In this document: piece by piece, positions 41,701 through 49,117 of the stretch
How positions within the stretch are numbered: position 1 is the stretch's first letter
How the letters are laid out: the number at the start of each line of letters is the position of its first letter
Origin: Roseibacillus ishigakijimensis
Lineage (GTDB): Bacteria; Verrucomicrobiota; Verrucomicrobiia; Verrucomicrobiales; Akkermansiaceae
DNA: 64,000 nucleotides
Reading direction: 5' to 3'
Assembly: GCF_016595415.1 (NCBI RefSeq)
Contig: NZ_JAENIO010000002.1
Location: 1-64,000, forward strand
Position numbers and translations under genes: made by a program
Notes under the pieces: model-generated
Databases searched by the model: none
What the model was told of the DNA's origin: nothing
Seen by the model: only the letters and a program-made list of their open reading frames with translations

Positions 41701-42105
41701 TTCCAACCAAAGCAGGGACGCGGGCGAGAGCTCGTCCCCCGTTCCTTGCTGGCCTCTTTTCAGATGGTGGTCCAGTTCTTTCATTAAATATTGGAGTAAG
41801 GCCGCCGAATGCTTGCATGCGAGTCCTACGGGGCAGTTGCAGTCGGGATCGATTTTCAAGCGACTGTTCGAATATTTCAGATAAATCGAAGTGAAGTAGG
41901 TCTTTGTGCCCCTGACTTCAGCGACTAACAGATAGTTTGTCGGGGCCTTGAAGATCGGTAGTTCCAGGTTGGAGATGCGGCTCAGGTAGTCTTTTGAGCG
42001 GGTCAGGGTGATCGACGAGTATAGCCGCTCCCATCTGCTTTGAAGAATTGCAGAGGTGAGTTGTTCGTTCTTCGCTAGTTCAACAATGGGTGATGCTTCC
42101 TGCAA
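38728..42105 (-). CDS. SWIM zinc finger SNF2-family helicase
   Basis: About 1125 residues. An N-terminal SWIM-type zinc finger (Cys-x-Cys ... Cys-x-His, in CNCPVGLACKH, some 95 residues from the start) is followed by a long bacterial SNF2-associated region and a C-terminal SNF2 motor: DDMGLGKT Walker A, DEAQAIKN box, LSGTPMENHLGELWSL, and the helicase C half with AGGTGLNL and DRAHRIGQ. Such proteins are chromosomal translocases related to RapA/HepA; some sit in defence islands, but nothing else here says so. Start is unclear: no ATG or GTG lies between the larE stop and the zinc finger, and TTG 42105 is the most plausible start. It follows larE by about 20 bp. Confidence 0.88.
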   Translation of the reverse strand: MQEASPIVELAKNEQLTSAILQSRWERLYSSITLTRSKDYLSRISNLELPIFKAPTNYLLVAEVRGTKTYFTSIYLKYSNSRLKIDPDCNCPVGLACKHSAALLQYLMKELDHHLKRGQQGTGDELSPASLLWLESLSADGPNDSSGGNKNRPKTSILSYCLECEPYAHSPYWSLLLRPATLTKTGQIKPKNNESHYTPTRIPKYFDKEDKVPSLQYLALINESGLYAKPAIQGEGWAEIILQALERNRLLIRPDALEKHWEVVTSGAPISVKPNWHMTAEGLSQPILEIPENHHLFFCQPPLALNFTDFSLHPVESPFSVSFLETWQSGPAFQPTEAQALSRQLANRQDAKEIPTPRELKKEKLPATSPRPHLHIHLGEPHRWFRSENILASPTFRYHHSPLQTPLTSRQSLSLDWIADDTNFSTPRNRKEEKKRLKELASYGLEAITNAIRESDLDPTYRSAYFYEPDDSLSPKMDWLQFLSRQRPELEQAGWTIEVAPECGLKVRAISDFTPALQEDPAHGIDWFQFDFSADVEGEPLSLIPYIAYAIETDLFEEEGREALPDPLPLPHPEEEEGYLAFPRDRFLDICQSVAHLFIGREVDGNQPLTIDRIAAASLAHELNLNADQIMKDLAAFGQKLAGITSLPKKAPPKMLQAELRPYQLEGYRWLRFLAENKLNGILADDMGLGKTVQTLAFLASLPTGPDTPPSLIVAPTSVITNWLAEAKRFTPGLQTLLLQGQERKEKFPDIPKAHLVLTSYPLLHRDRTIFLGQQWNAVILDEAQAIKNAKTHAAQVACQLQSKHRFCLSGTPMENHLGELWSLMNFAMPGYLGNSKTFQSTIRKPIEQESDSMVQATLNRRVAPLILRRTKDEVALDLPEKTEILHHIELSKKERDLYESVRASMDKRVREALAAKGLAKSHIIILDALLKLRQICCHPRLLKTPGAQKIATGSKMTYLTQDLLPELFAEGRRILLFSQFTSILTLLEKELQKEKIPFLKLTGQSKKRAELVATFQNENIPIFLISLKAGGTGLNLTAADTVIHYDPWWNPAAENQATDRAHRIGQHKAVFVHKLICQGSIEERIVDLQKQKAKLVKSLLSKETTRLQIDSETLSHLLSPLAQG

Positions 42106-42124
42106 GGCTGGGGAGGTGGAGGAT

Positions 42125-43018
42125 TCAAGAAGGAGAAGGCAATGATTGATTGAGGGAACCGGAGACGTAGCCGCCGAGGTCGAGGGTAATGTAGAGGAAG
42201 CCCAGGGGCTTGAGGGCCTCCACCAGCTCGGCGTGCTGGGCAATGGCCTTATTGAATTGATCAGCGGAGAGCTCCAGGCGGGCGATGGTGTCGTGGTGCC
42301 GCACGCGATGCCCGACAAAGCCGAGGGTCTTGAGGATGAGTTCCGCTTTTTCGACCTGGGAGAGTTTTTCGGGAGTCACGGTGGAGCCGTAGGGGATGCG
42401 GGAGGAAAGGCAGGCGTTGGCCGGTTTGTCCCAATTGCTCAGTCCCAGCTCCCTGGCGTAGGTGCGGATGGCCTCTTTGCCCAAGCCGCATTCCTGCAGG
42501 GGGGAGCGCACCCCATGCTCGCGGGCGGCGCGCAGGCCAGGGCGGTGGTCGCCGAGGTCATCGCAGTTGGTGCCATCGAGAATCCAGCGATAGCCTTCTT
42601 CGCCGGCATGGTCGATGAGGGTGTCGTAGACGTTGGTTTTGCAAAAATAGCAGCGGTCGGGGTTGTTGACCTGATAGCGCGGATCTTCAGTTTCGGTAGA
42701 GGAGAGCTCGATCAGCTGGCAGCCGATCTCTTGCGCCACCCGTCGCGCGTCAGCGAGGTCGTGTCCCGCCAAGGAGGGGGAGACGGCAATGGCGGCGGCG
42801 GCGTTTTCACCTAGATAATCGTGTGCCAGCTTGAGGACGAGGGTGGAATCAATCCCGCCCGAATAGGCGACGAGGACGCGATCGAGTCCTTTGATGAGCG
42901 ACTTCAGGCGGGCACGTTGTTCGGGAGTGGGCACGGGCGAAGAATGGTCCCGAAGACGGGCTGGCTCCAAGTGGGAAATGAGTCCTTTTAGTGGAAAGTG
43001 CGGGCCAAAAGCGGGCAT
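42125..43018 (-). CDS. larE: LarE-type sacrificial sulfur transferase
   Basis: A 297-residue PP-loop protein. SGGIDSTLVLKL near 53-64 is the ATP-binding PP-loop. DRCYFCKTNVYDTL near 122-135 and ANACLSSRIPYG near 201-212 are typical of LarE, with Cys203 the expected sacrificial cysteine. LarE adds sulfur to the pyridinium biscarboxylate that becomes the nickel-pincer nucleotide of lactate racemase-type enzymes. LarB and LarC are not in the window. Start is uncertain: ATG 43018 or 43036. The gene is divergent from a secreted protease gene (about 24 bp between starts) and lies upstream of the SNF2 gene. Confidence 0.9.
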   Translation of the reverse strand: MPAFGPHFPLKGLISHLEPARLRDHSSPVPTPEQRARLKSLIKGLDRVLVAYSGGIDSTLVLKLAHDYLGENAAAAIAVSPSLAGHDLADARRVAQEIGCQLIELSSTETEDPRYQVNNPDRCYFCKTNVYDTLIDHAGEEGYRWILDGTNCDDLGDHRPGLRAAREHGVRSPLQECGLGKEAIRTYARELGLSNWDKPANACLSSRIPYGSTVTPEKLSQVEKAELILKTLGFVGHRVRHHDTIARLELSADQFNKAIAQHAELVEALKPLGFLYITLDLGGYVSGSLNQSLPSPS

Positions 43019-43042
43019 GCCGTTACCTTGGGGCAAGTGCGG

Positions 43043-44581
43043 ATGATGAAAGATGGCTTTTGGCTGGCCCTCCTTTTCTGCGAAGGGGCCCTATTTGGGG
43101 AGGAGATCCGGGAGTATGAACCGGCGCGGCACGACCGCTTCGTCGACTTTCCCGCGGATCTAGCTGCCAACGAGGAATTCTTTTTGGCGGCAGAGGACTG
43201 GTCGGGCTTTGGTTGGAGTGTGGAAGATCCTCGTAAGCACTTCACCTTGATTTCGCCCCGGCACTTCGTGGGAGCGCAGCATTTCCGACCGTCCCCGGGG
43301 CAAGAAGTCCGCTTTGTCGGCCGTGATGGAGTCCCCCGAACCTTCACCATCGGGACCTTGGCGGCCATTCCGCATGATTCCGGGACGAGCCCTAGCGATC
43401 TGTTTGTAGGCGAACTCACCGAGGCTGTCGCTCCTCTGGACTCGATCTCGGTGGTGCCCATTCTCAATCTAGCCGGGGAAAGGGACTACGAGGGCCGCGA
43501 GCTGATTGTCAGCGGCAAGGATTCGCGGGCTGGAAAAGGGATCCTTGCCGAGATTGGGGACTTCAGTGATTTCTTTGGTGAGGGGGCGCTGGAGACGCGG
43601 GGATTTACTTTCCTCTATCGCGACAGCAACGGGGCTAGAGACGATGTCCGGTTGGTTTCAGGAGATTCGGGGGGACCGAGCGTGGTCGCGACCGAGGTTG
43701 GATTCGCCTTGGTGGGCACTCATTCGGCGATCGAAACCGTCACCGTGGGCAGTCATTCTCGTCAAACGAATTTCGACACCTTCGTGCCCCATTACCTGGA
43801 GGCGATAGACGCGGTGCTCGCCGGGCAGGGTTATGCGGCCAAGCGCGTTTATCCGGGGGCCCCGGCCCTCACCTGGCAGCTCACTCTGGAAGCGGAAATG
43901 GTTTTCACCGAACGCGAACTCCGGGTCAGCTGCGAGGTCCGCAACGATTCTGCCGTGGAGGCTCGCAATGTGCGGCTGGTTCTCACTCCGGGAAGGGGGG
44001 AAGGGGCGCACCTGGTTCAGGGGGAAGGCTGGTTTCTCGGTGAGGGTGGTGCGCGCCGGGCTCGCTTGCAGGCCGGGGAGAGCAGTGTGGTGACGGTGGC
44101 CTTCCTGACTGGAGGGCCGGATTCTTATCTCTTCGAGTTGGCCGCCAGTCTCCAGGCGGACGGTAGCGCGCCGAAGGACTCTCTTCACTCCGCCGAGGTG
44201 GTGCAGAGCTACGAGACTTGGAGGGCCGCGAATTTTCCCTTTGGCTTGCCGGGTCGGGGGGAGGATTCAGACGGTGACGGCTTGGTGAACGAGCTGGAAT
44301 ATCTGCTGGGCCGGCGGGGCAATGAGGCGGAAACGGACCCGGTGATTCGTCTCCGCCTCGGAGAAGAGCGGGTGGAGATGGCTTACTCGCGGCCGGTTTT
44401 TGCGGAATTTTTGGGTCAGCAAGTCGTGCTGCAGAAGTCGGTGGATTTGCAGACTTGGCAAGACCTGGACGTGGCTACTGGCGCAGTTGGGCAAAGGGAC
44501 AAGGGCTTGGAGGAGATCGTGCTGAGTGAGGAGCTGGCCAGCCCGCAATTTTTCCGCCTCCAAGTCCGGGAGTGGGAGTGA
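43043..44581 (+). CDS. Secreted trypsin-like serine protease with calcium repeat and C-terminal module
   Basis: A 512-residue exported protein I assign to the chymotrypsin fold from its active-site pattern. GDSGGP at 207-212 gives Ser209. His80 in SPRHFVGAQHF matches the TAAHC position. Asp119 in SDLFVGEL is the likely triad Asp. A signal peptide covers about 1-19. After ~180 residues of beta-rich sequence, a calcium loop DSDGDGLVNELEYLLG (about 408-423) leads to a C-terminal module with LQKSVDLQTW (463-472) and FFRL (503-506). ATG 43043 has a GGGGCAAG site upstream. Catalysis is not shown, and the substrate is unknown. Confidence 0.75.
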   Translation: MMKDGFWLALLFCEGALFGEEIREYEPARHDRFVDFPADLAANEEFFLAAEDWSGFGWSVEDPRKHFTLISPRHFVGAQHFRPSPGQEVRFVGRDGVPRTFTIGTLAAIPHDSGTSPSDLFVGELTEAVAPLDSISVVPILNLAGERDYEGRELIVSGKDSRAGKGILAEIGDFSDFFGEGALETRGFTFLYRDSNGARDDVRLVSGDSGGPSVVATEVGFALVGTHSAIETVTVGSHSRQTNFDTFVPHYLEAIDAVLAGQGYAAKRVYPGAPALTWQLTLEAEMVFTERELRVSCEVRNDSAVEARNVRLVLTPGRGEGAHLVQGEGWFLGEGGARRARLQAGESSVVTVAFLTGGPDSYLFELAASLQADGSAPKDSLHSAEVVQSYETWRAANFPFGLPGRGEDSDGDGLVNELEYLLGRRGNEAETDPVIRLRLGEERVEMAYSRPVFAEFLGQQVVLQKSVDLQTWQDLDVATGAVGQRDKGLEEIVLSEELASPQFFRLQVREWE

Positions 44582-44664
44582 GCGGTAAAAAAACTTCGTC
44601 ACCACTCGAAAAGAGGGGCGATTCAGAGTTGGCGAGGGCGGGGGGCTGCGGTATGAGGAGCGCG

Positions 44665-44889
44665 ATGAGAATACTTTCCCTGTCTGCTGCCGCTGCCGCC
44701 TTGTTTCTGAGCGCTTGTGATCGCCACGAGTGGGAATCGACCGATGGCAATATGGGCACCAAGGAGCTTTACGTTCACCACGGTGATGACCATGGTGGTC
44801 ATGGCGAGCATGGAGACCACGGCAAAGGCCACGATGACCATGGCAAAGGCCACGACGATCACGGGCAGAAGGAAGAGGAATCCCACTAA
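44665..44889 (+). CDS. Small His-rich lipoprotein
   Basis: A 74-residue lipoprotein. The signal peptide ends in a lipobox, LSAC, with Cys near residue 17. After about 20 residues the tail alternates His, Asp, Gly and Lys (repeats of the type GKGHDDH), with over a dozen histidines in 40 residues. It should bind divalent metals such as Zn, Ni or Cu at the outer surface or periplasm. GAGGAG is well spaced before ATG 44665; an in-frame ATG lies at 44653. The uvrD-type gene starts 9 bp later with no ribosome site of its own. The nickel-related larE gene is 1.6 kb away, which is suggestive only. Confidence 0.72.
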   Translation: MRILSLSAAAAALFLSACDRHEWESTDGNMGTKELYVHHGDDHGGHGEHGDHGKGHDDHGKGHDDHGQKEEESH

Positions 44890-44898
44890 TTCCAACGC

Positions 44899-47001
44899 GT
44901 GGCCGCGGGATTTGATATTCGGCAGCTCAATACTGCCCAGCGAAGAGCTGTCGAGACGCTGGATGGACCCGTTTTGATCCTGGCGGGCGCTGGCACGGGC
45001 AAGACCCGCACGGTGACTTGCCGGATGGCCAATCTCCTCGATCAGGGGGTGCGGCCGGAGCAGATTTTGGCTGTCACCTTCACCAATAAAGCGGCCCGTG
45101 AGATGCAGGAGCGGGTGGCTGGAATGGTGAGTGCAAAAGCGGCGAACAAACTGACCGTTTGCACCTTTCACTCGCTCTGCGTGCGCTTGTTGCGTAGTGG
45201 AATCGAAAAGCTGGGATACAAGAAGAATTTTTCCATCTGCACCCCGGGGGATCAGCAGGCCCTCATCAAGCAATTCATCGTCAAACGGGGCGGACTCAAG
45301 GAAAAGATCAAGCCGGCGGAAGTGCTCTCCGCAGTCTCCAAGGCCAAAAATAGTCCGGTGGGATTTGATTCCATCGAGGATGAACTCATCAAAGCCATTG
45401 CCATTGACTATCAAAACGAATTGCGGGCCCGCAATTGCGTGGATTTCGATGATTTGCTTTTGCTGGGCGAACAACTTCTCCGGGAACATGGTGACGAGCG
45501 GGCCAAGTGGCAGGAGCATTACCGCTACGTCACGGTTGATGAATTTCAGGACACCAATGCCCTGCAGATGAATCTCCTGCGCAATCTGGTGGGGACTCCT
45601 TACAACGTCTGCGTTGTTGGCGACGATGACCAGAGCATCTACGGTTGGCGGGGGGCCGAGGTGGCTAACATTCTGCAATTCGAACGCTTTTTCCCCGATC
45701 CGGAGATCATTCTGCTGGAAGAAAACTACCGCAGCACCCAGGCCGTTCTCTCGGTGGCCAACAAGCTCATCAAGGGCAATGCCGGTCGCCGTGAGAAGGA
45801 GCTGAAGGCCACCATCCCGGGGGGTGACCTCATCCAGCTGGTCTCCTTTGCAGGCGAGGAAGAAGAGGCCGAGTGGGTGGCCGATGAAATGAAGCGGCTG
45901 CGCCGTCTCGGTAAAAAGGGCAAGGGAGGCAAGAAGGCCGAACCCAAAATGGATGCTGCCGTGCAGCGCATGTTGGGAGGGGGCTCGGGCTCCCTCATGG
46001 AGGCCACTGCCGAGGATCCCAACTGGCGGCCGTGGGAAGATTTTGCCGTTCTCTTTCGCACCAATACCCAGATTCGCAAAATGGAGCAGATCCTGCGCGA
46101 GAAGGATATTCCCTATCGCTTGGTGGGTGCGCAGAGCTTTTACGACCGGCGCGAGGTGCGCGATGTCCTCGCCTTTCTCCAAGTCATTGCCGATCCCCAT
46201 GCCGATGTGCCCCTCTTGCGCATTCTCAATACCCCGCCCCGAGGCATTAGCAATTCGACCGCTCTGGTGGCCAATGACTGGAGCCGGGAACGGGGCACGA
46301 GCATCTGGACGGCGCTGCACGACGAGGATTTCCTCGCTCAGCTCGGCACTCGGGCTCGCAATGCCATCGCGGAGTTCGAGTCCCTCGTCGAGCTGGCCCA
46401 CGTGCGCCTGATGGACGGTGAGACTCCACGCGAGGTGCTGGAGTCGGTGCTGGAAAGTTGCGATTATGTCGATTGGCTGATGCGCAACAGCAAGACTGAC
46501 AAGGAGAAGGACCAGCGGCGGATGGGATTGGACAGCTTTTTTGAAAGCATGGACCGCGCTGCCGCCAAGGGCAAATCGGTGCAGACCTTTCTGGAAGAGA
46601 CCCTGCTCGACCCGCAGAAGGACGACGAGCTTTCCGACAAAAAAGGGGTCACCCTCATCACCCTTCACGCCGCCAAAGGGTTGGAATATCCCGTGGTTTT
46701 CCTCGTGGGCTTGGAGGAAGGCATCTTGCCTCACAAGCGGTCACTGGAAGAACGCACTGTCGATGAGGAGCGCCGTTTGCTCTACGTCGGCATCACCCGT
46801 GCGCAAGAGCGTCTGGCGCTGACCTATTGTTCGTCCCGCGTGAAATGGGGAGAGGAGGTGCTCTGCGAGCCCAGCAGCTTCATCAGCGAACTGGATTTCG
46901 ATTGGATTGAAGAGATCGATCACGCCGCCCTCATGCAGGAGGAGGCCAGCGAAGATGATGTCGCGGACTTCCTCGGCGGATTGCGTGCCAAGTTGCAGTG
47001 A
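44899..47001 (+). CDS. UvrD/PcrA-family DNA helicase
   Basis: A 700-residue superfamily 1A 3'-5' helicase. Walker A is AGAGTGKT at 29-36. Motif Ia FTNKAA, motif II VDEFQDTN, motif III GDDDQSIYGWRGA, motif IV FRTNTQIR, motif V TLHAAKGLEYPVVFLVG and motif VI YVGITRAQERL are all present in order. An insert of about 35 Lys/Gly-rich residues lies around residue 330-370. Such helicases serve in nucleotide excision and mismatch repair or remove RecA. The start is GTG 44899, and no ribosome site is seen. It lies 9 bp after the lipoprotein gene. Whether it is UvrD, PcrA or Rep cannot be settled by eye. Confidence 0.93.
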   Translation: MAAGFDIRQLNTAQRRAVETLDGPVLILAGAGTGKTRTVTCRMANLLDQGVRPEQILAVTFTNKAAREMQERVAGMVSAKAANKLTVCTFHSLCVRLLRSGIEKLGYKKNFSICTPGDQQALIKQFIVKRGGLKEKIKPAEVLSAVSKAKNSPVGFDSIEDELIKAIAIDYQNELRARNCVDFDDLLLLGEQLLREHGDERAKWQEHYRYVTVDEFQDTNALQMNLLRNLVGTPYNVCVVGDDDQSIYGWRGAEVANILQFERFFPDPEIILLEENYRSTQAVLSVANKLIKGNAGRREKELKATIPGGDLIQLVSFAGEEEEAEWVADEMKRLRRLGKKGKGGKKAEPKMDAAVQRMLGGGSGSLMEATAEDPNWRPWEDFAVLFRTNTQIRKMEQILREKDIPYRLVGAQSFYDRREVRDVLAFLQVIADPHADVPLLRILNTPPRGISNSTALVANDWSRERGTSIWTALHDEDFLAQLGTRARNAIAEFESLVELAHVRLMDGETPREVLESVLESCDYVDWLMRNSKTDKEKDQRRMGLDSFFESMDRAAAKGKSVQTFLEETLLDPQKDDELSDKKGVTLITLHAAKGLEYPVVFLVGLEEGILPHKRSLEERTVDEERRLLYVGITRAQERLALTYCSSRVKWGEEVLCEPSSFISELDFDWIEEIDHAALMQEEASEDDVADFLGGLRAKLQ

Positions 47002-47005
47002 GGCC

Positions 47006-47434
47006 TCAGCTCTCGATTTTTTCGATGCGCTGCTGATGACGGCCGCCCTCGAACACGCTGTCGAGCCAAAGATCCACGATTTCGCGGGCATCTTGCTCAC
47101 TGACGACGCGCCCGCCCAGGGCGATGGCATTGGCGTTGTTGTGCTCCTTGGTCATGCGCGCGCTCCAGGCATTCCAGCAAAGGCCACAGCGGATGCCGGG
47201 AACTTTGTTGGCCACAATGGCTTCTCCATTCCCGCTGCCGCCGAAGACGATGGCCAGGTCTGCTTTTCCAGCCGGAACAGCCTCTGCCGCCGGTCGCACG
47301 AAATCCGGGTAATCAACCGACTGGTCAGAGTCGGTGCCAAAATCCAGCACCTCTATGCGGCGGGTTTGAAGGTGGGCCTTGACCACTTCTTTGAGGGCAA
47401 AGCCAGCATGATCGGAACCGAGGGCAATTGTCAT
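47006..47434 (-). CDS. rpiB: Ribose-5-phosphate isomerase B (Glu-type)
   Basis: A 142-residue RpiB, interconverting ribose-5-phosphate and ribulose-5-phosphate. SDHAGF at 7-12 is the phosphate-site motif. The catalytic region reads GGSGNGEAIVANKVPG (65-80), with Glu71 where many RpiBs have a Cys (GTGIGMSI form). This is the actinobacterial style in which Glu is the base. It forms a pair with the alpha/beta hydrolase (10-bp gap) and converges on the helicase gene (4 bp). Confidence 0.92.
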   Translation of the reverse strand: MTIALGSDHAGFALKEVVKAHLQTRRIEVLDFGTDSDQSVDYPDFVRPAAEAVPAGKADLAIVFGGSGNGEAIVANKVPGIRCGLCWNAWSARMTKEHNNANAIALGGRVVSEQDAREIVDLWLDSVFEGGRHQQRIEKIES

Positions 47435-47444
47435 TGGCGCCAGC

Positions 47445-48389
47445 TTAGCGGGCCCCGGCGCCAGCTGCCAGAAAGAAGGCCGTCAGGTCGGCATAGATTT
47501 CCTGGCCTTTGGCGAGGACGTCGCTATGTCCGGCTCCCGGGATGAGGCGGAGCGTCTTTTCCTTGCTGGCGAGATTGGCAAAGATCCGTTCGCTGTCCTG
47601 GGGAGGAATGAAGTGGTCGTCTGCCCCGTGGGCCAGGAAGCAGGGTTGCGTGATGGTGGTGGCACTCGACTGGGGCGAAATGGCGCTCAGGGTAAAGCGA
47701 TGGCGCCGTTTCATCTGCCAGGAAACGAGAGGGAGCAATCCACCCAGCAGGGGGGACTGGCGGCGGGCCGCGCGCTGCAGCGTCTCGGGCAGATAGGCGA
47801 AGGTGGAAACTGCCGCGACTGCCTGAATGTGCTCAGTTTCGGCCGCAGCCAGCTGCAGGGCGATGGCGCCACCTTGGGAAAGGCCGAATACACTCACTGG
47901 TTGCGGCAGGTTTTCCTCGCGCAAAAGCTGTTGCAGCAAGGGAACCTCCCGCACCCCGAAGGTGGCCACCGGGCCGGGGTGGTCCCCATGGGCCGGCAGA
48001 TCGGGGATGAGGCAGGTGAACCCTGCGGCACAGAAGCGTTCCGCAATGGCGAGATGGTTTTCTTTGCGGCCCCCGTGCCCGTGCAAGAGCAGAAGCGTGC
48101 CACTGTCCGCCGGGTAGCGGATCCCTCGAGTTTGCAGCTGTTCCTGTAGAATCCGGCCCTTTTCACCGCTGCCCGGCAGGCCCCGGCAGAGCAAATAGGG
48201 AGTACCATCCCGGGCCACCCGCGCAGTGAGGGAGAGGCCGTGGCGCGCCGGATCCCGCAGCATTTCCTGATGCCGGTCCTCTAGCTGAGCACGGGCGGGA
48301 GAAGTGAGTCGCAGGCCGGCCACTTGTATCATGACCCCGAGAGTAAGAAGGCCGACCAGGAAGAAAAATGCCAAAATACGCCGTTTCAT
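47445..48389 (-). CDS. Membrane-anchored alpha/beta hydrolase
   Basis: A 314-residue serine hydrolase. An N-terminal signal anchor covers about 5-24. The oxyanion HGHGG is at 103-107. The nucleophile Ser171 is in GLSQGG, the acid is Asp257 or Asp258 in HGADDHF, and His288 is in GAGHSD. It resembles the esterase/lysophospholipase group found with periplasmic or membrane-attached roles. No substrate is suggested by the neighbours; rpiB follows 10 bp later. The 167 bp beyond its start, toward the VOC gene, hold one near-palindrome and no gene. Confidence 0.88.
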   Translation of the reverse strand: MKRRILAFFFLVGLLTLGVMIQVAGLRLTSPARAQLEDRHQEMLRDPARHGLSLTARVARDGTPYLLCRGLPGSGEKGRILQEQLQTRGIRYPADSGTLLLLHGHGGRKENHLAIAERFCAAGFTCLIPDLPAHGDHPGPVATFGVREVPLLQQLLREENLPQPVSVFGLSQGGAIALQLAAAETEHIQAVAAVSTFAYLPETLQRAARRQSPLLGGLLPLVSWQMKRRHRFTLSAISPQSSATTITQPCFLAHGADDHFIPPQDSERIFANLASKEKTLRLIPGAGHSDVLAKGQEIYADLTAFFLAAGAGAR

Positions 48390-48525
48390 TCCTCCAGATT
48401 GCTTCCCGAAAATGAAAAGACGGTGAAGGGGGAATGAAAAAGGGATGACCCGGTCAATTTGGACCCAGAGAGGAGTCGGGTGCGGAAACTTTCCGCGCGC
48501 GAGACTTTCTCTTGCTTCTTCCCGA

Positions 48526-48548
48526 AGCTCGCTATCTTAGCGGGAGCT
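48526..48548. repeat. Near-palindrome before the VOC gene
   Basis: AGCTCGCTA (48526-48534) and TAGCG/AGCT (48538-48548, with two extra Gs inside the right arm) face each other around TCT. It lies 9 bp before the VOC start and could be an operator or 5' hairpin. Weak evidence. Confidence 0.3.
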
Positions 48549-48556
48549 AACAACTA

Positions 48557-49057
48557 TTGATGATGAAGACTTTTCCACGCACATTTTCCCACATCGGCTT
48601 GTCGGTGCCCAATCTTGATGAAGCGGTGGCCTTTTATGAGAACGTCATGGGGTGGTATACCATCATGAAGCCGACTGAGGTGGTGGAGGAGGGGGAAAGC
48701 GCCATTGGTCAGATGTGTCTCGATGTTTTTGGCCGGGGTTGGGAATCCTTCCGCATCGCGCATCTCTCGACAGGAGATAAAATCGGCATCGAATTGTTTG
48801 AGTTTCGCAACAATGAAAAGCCCGACCGCTTCGATTACTGGCGCACGGGCACCTTTCACTTTTGCGTGCAAGACCCCGAAATTGAGAAACTGGTGGAAAA
48901 AATTGTCGCCCATGGAGGCAAGCAGCGCATGCCCATTCGAGAATACTATCCCGGAGAAAAGCCCTACCGGATGGTCTACGTCGAGGATCCCTTCGGCATC
49001 GTTTTTGAAATCTACACCCACAGCTACGAGCTGACCTACTCGCAAGGAGCCTACTGA
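48557..49057 (+). CDS. VOC-family (glyoxalase-like) protein
   Basis: A 166-residue vicinal-oxygen-chelate protein with two beta-alpha-beta-beta-beta units. HIGLSVPNLDEAVAFYENVMGW (from His12) and FHFCVQ carry likely metal ligands, and PFGIVFEIYTHS holds the usual C-terminal Glu. These proteins act as glyoxalases, dioxygenases or drug-binding proteins; this sequence is most like lactoylglutathione-lyase-like proteins of unknown substrate. Three ATGs occur in a row (48557, 48560) followed by Lys, so the start is accurate to a few codons. It is monocistronic between a divergent hydrolase and a convergent serS. Confidence 0.85.
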   Translation: MMMKTFPRTFSHIGLSVPNLDEAVAFYENVMGWYTIMKPTEVVEEGESAIGQMCLDVFGRGWESFRIAHLSTGDKIGIELFEFRNNEKPDRFDYWRTGTFHFCVQDPEIEKLVEKIVAHGGKQRMPIREYYPGEKPYRMVYVEDPFGIVFEIYTHSYELTYSQGAY

Positions 49058-49078
49058 ACTCCCGCCAGGCAAAGGCCC

Positions 49079-49100
49079 AGCCACCCTCGTCGGGGTGGCT
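49079..49100. terminator. Hairpin between the VOC gene and serS
   Basis: AGCCACCC (49079-49086) pairs with GGGTGGCT (49093-49100) around TCGTCG. It lies between two convergent stop codons. No T-run follows, so it may be a weak or Rho-assisted stop. Confidence 0.55.
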
Positions 49101-49117
49101 CGGGTGCGCTTCGCCCC

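Noticed and set aside
44623-46734. Open frame of 703 codons opposite the UvrD-type gene
   Set aside because: The helicase has every motif in order; the opposite frame is a shadow.
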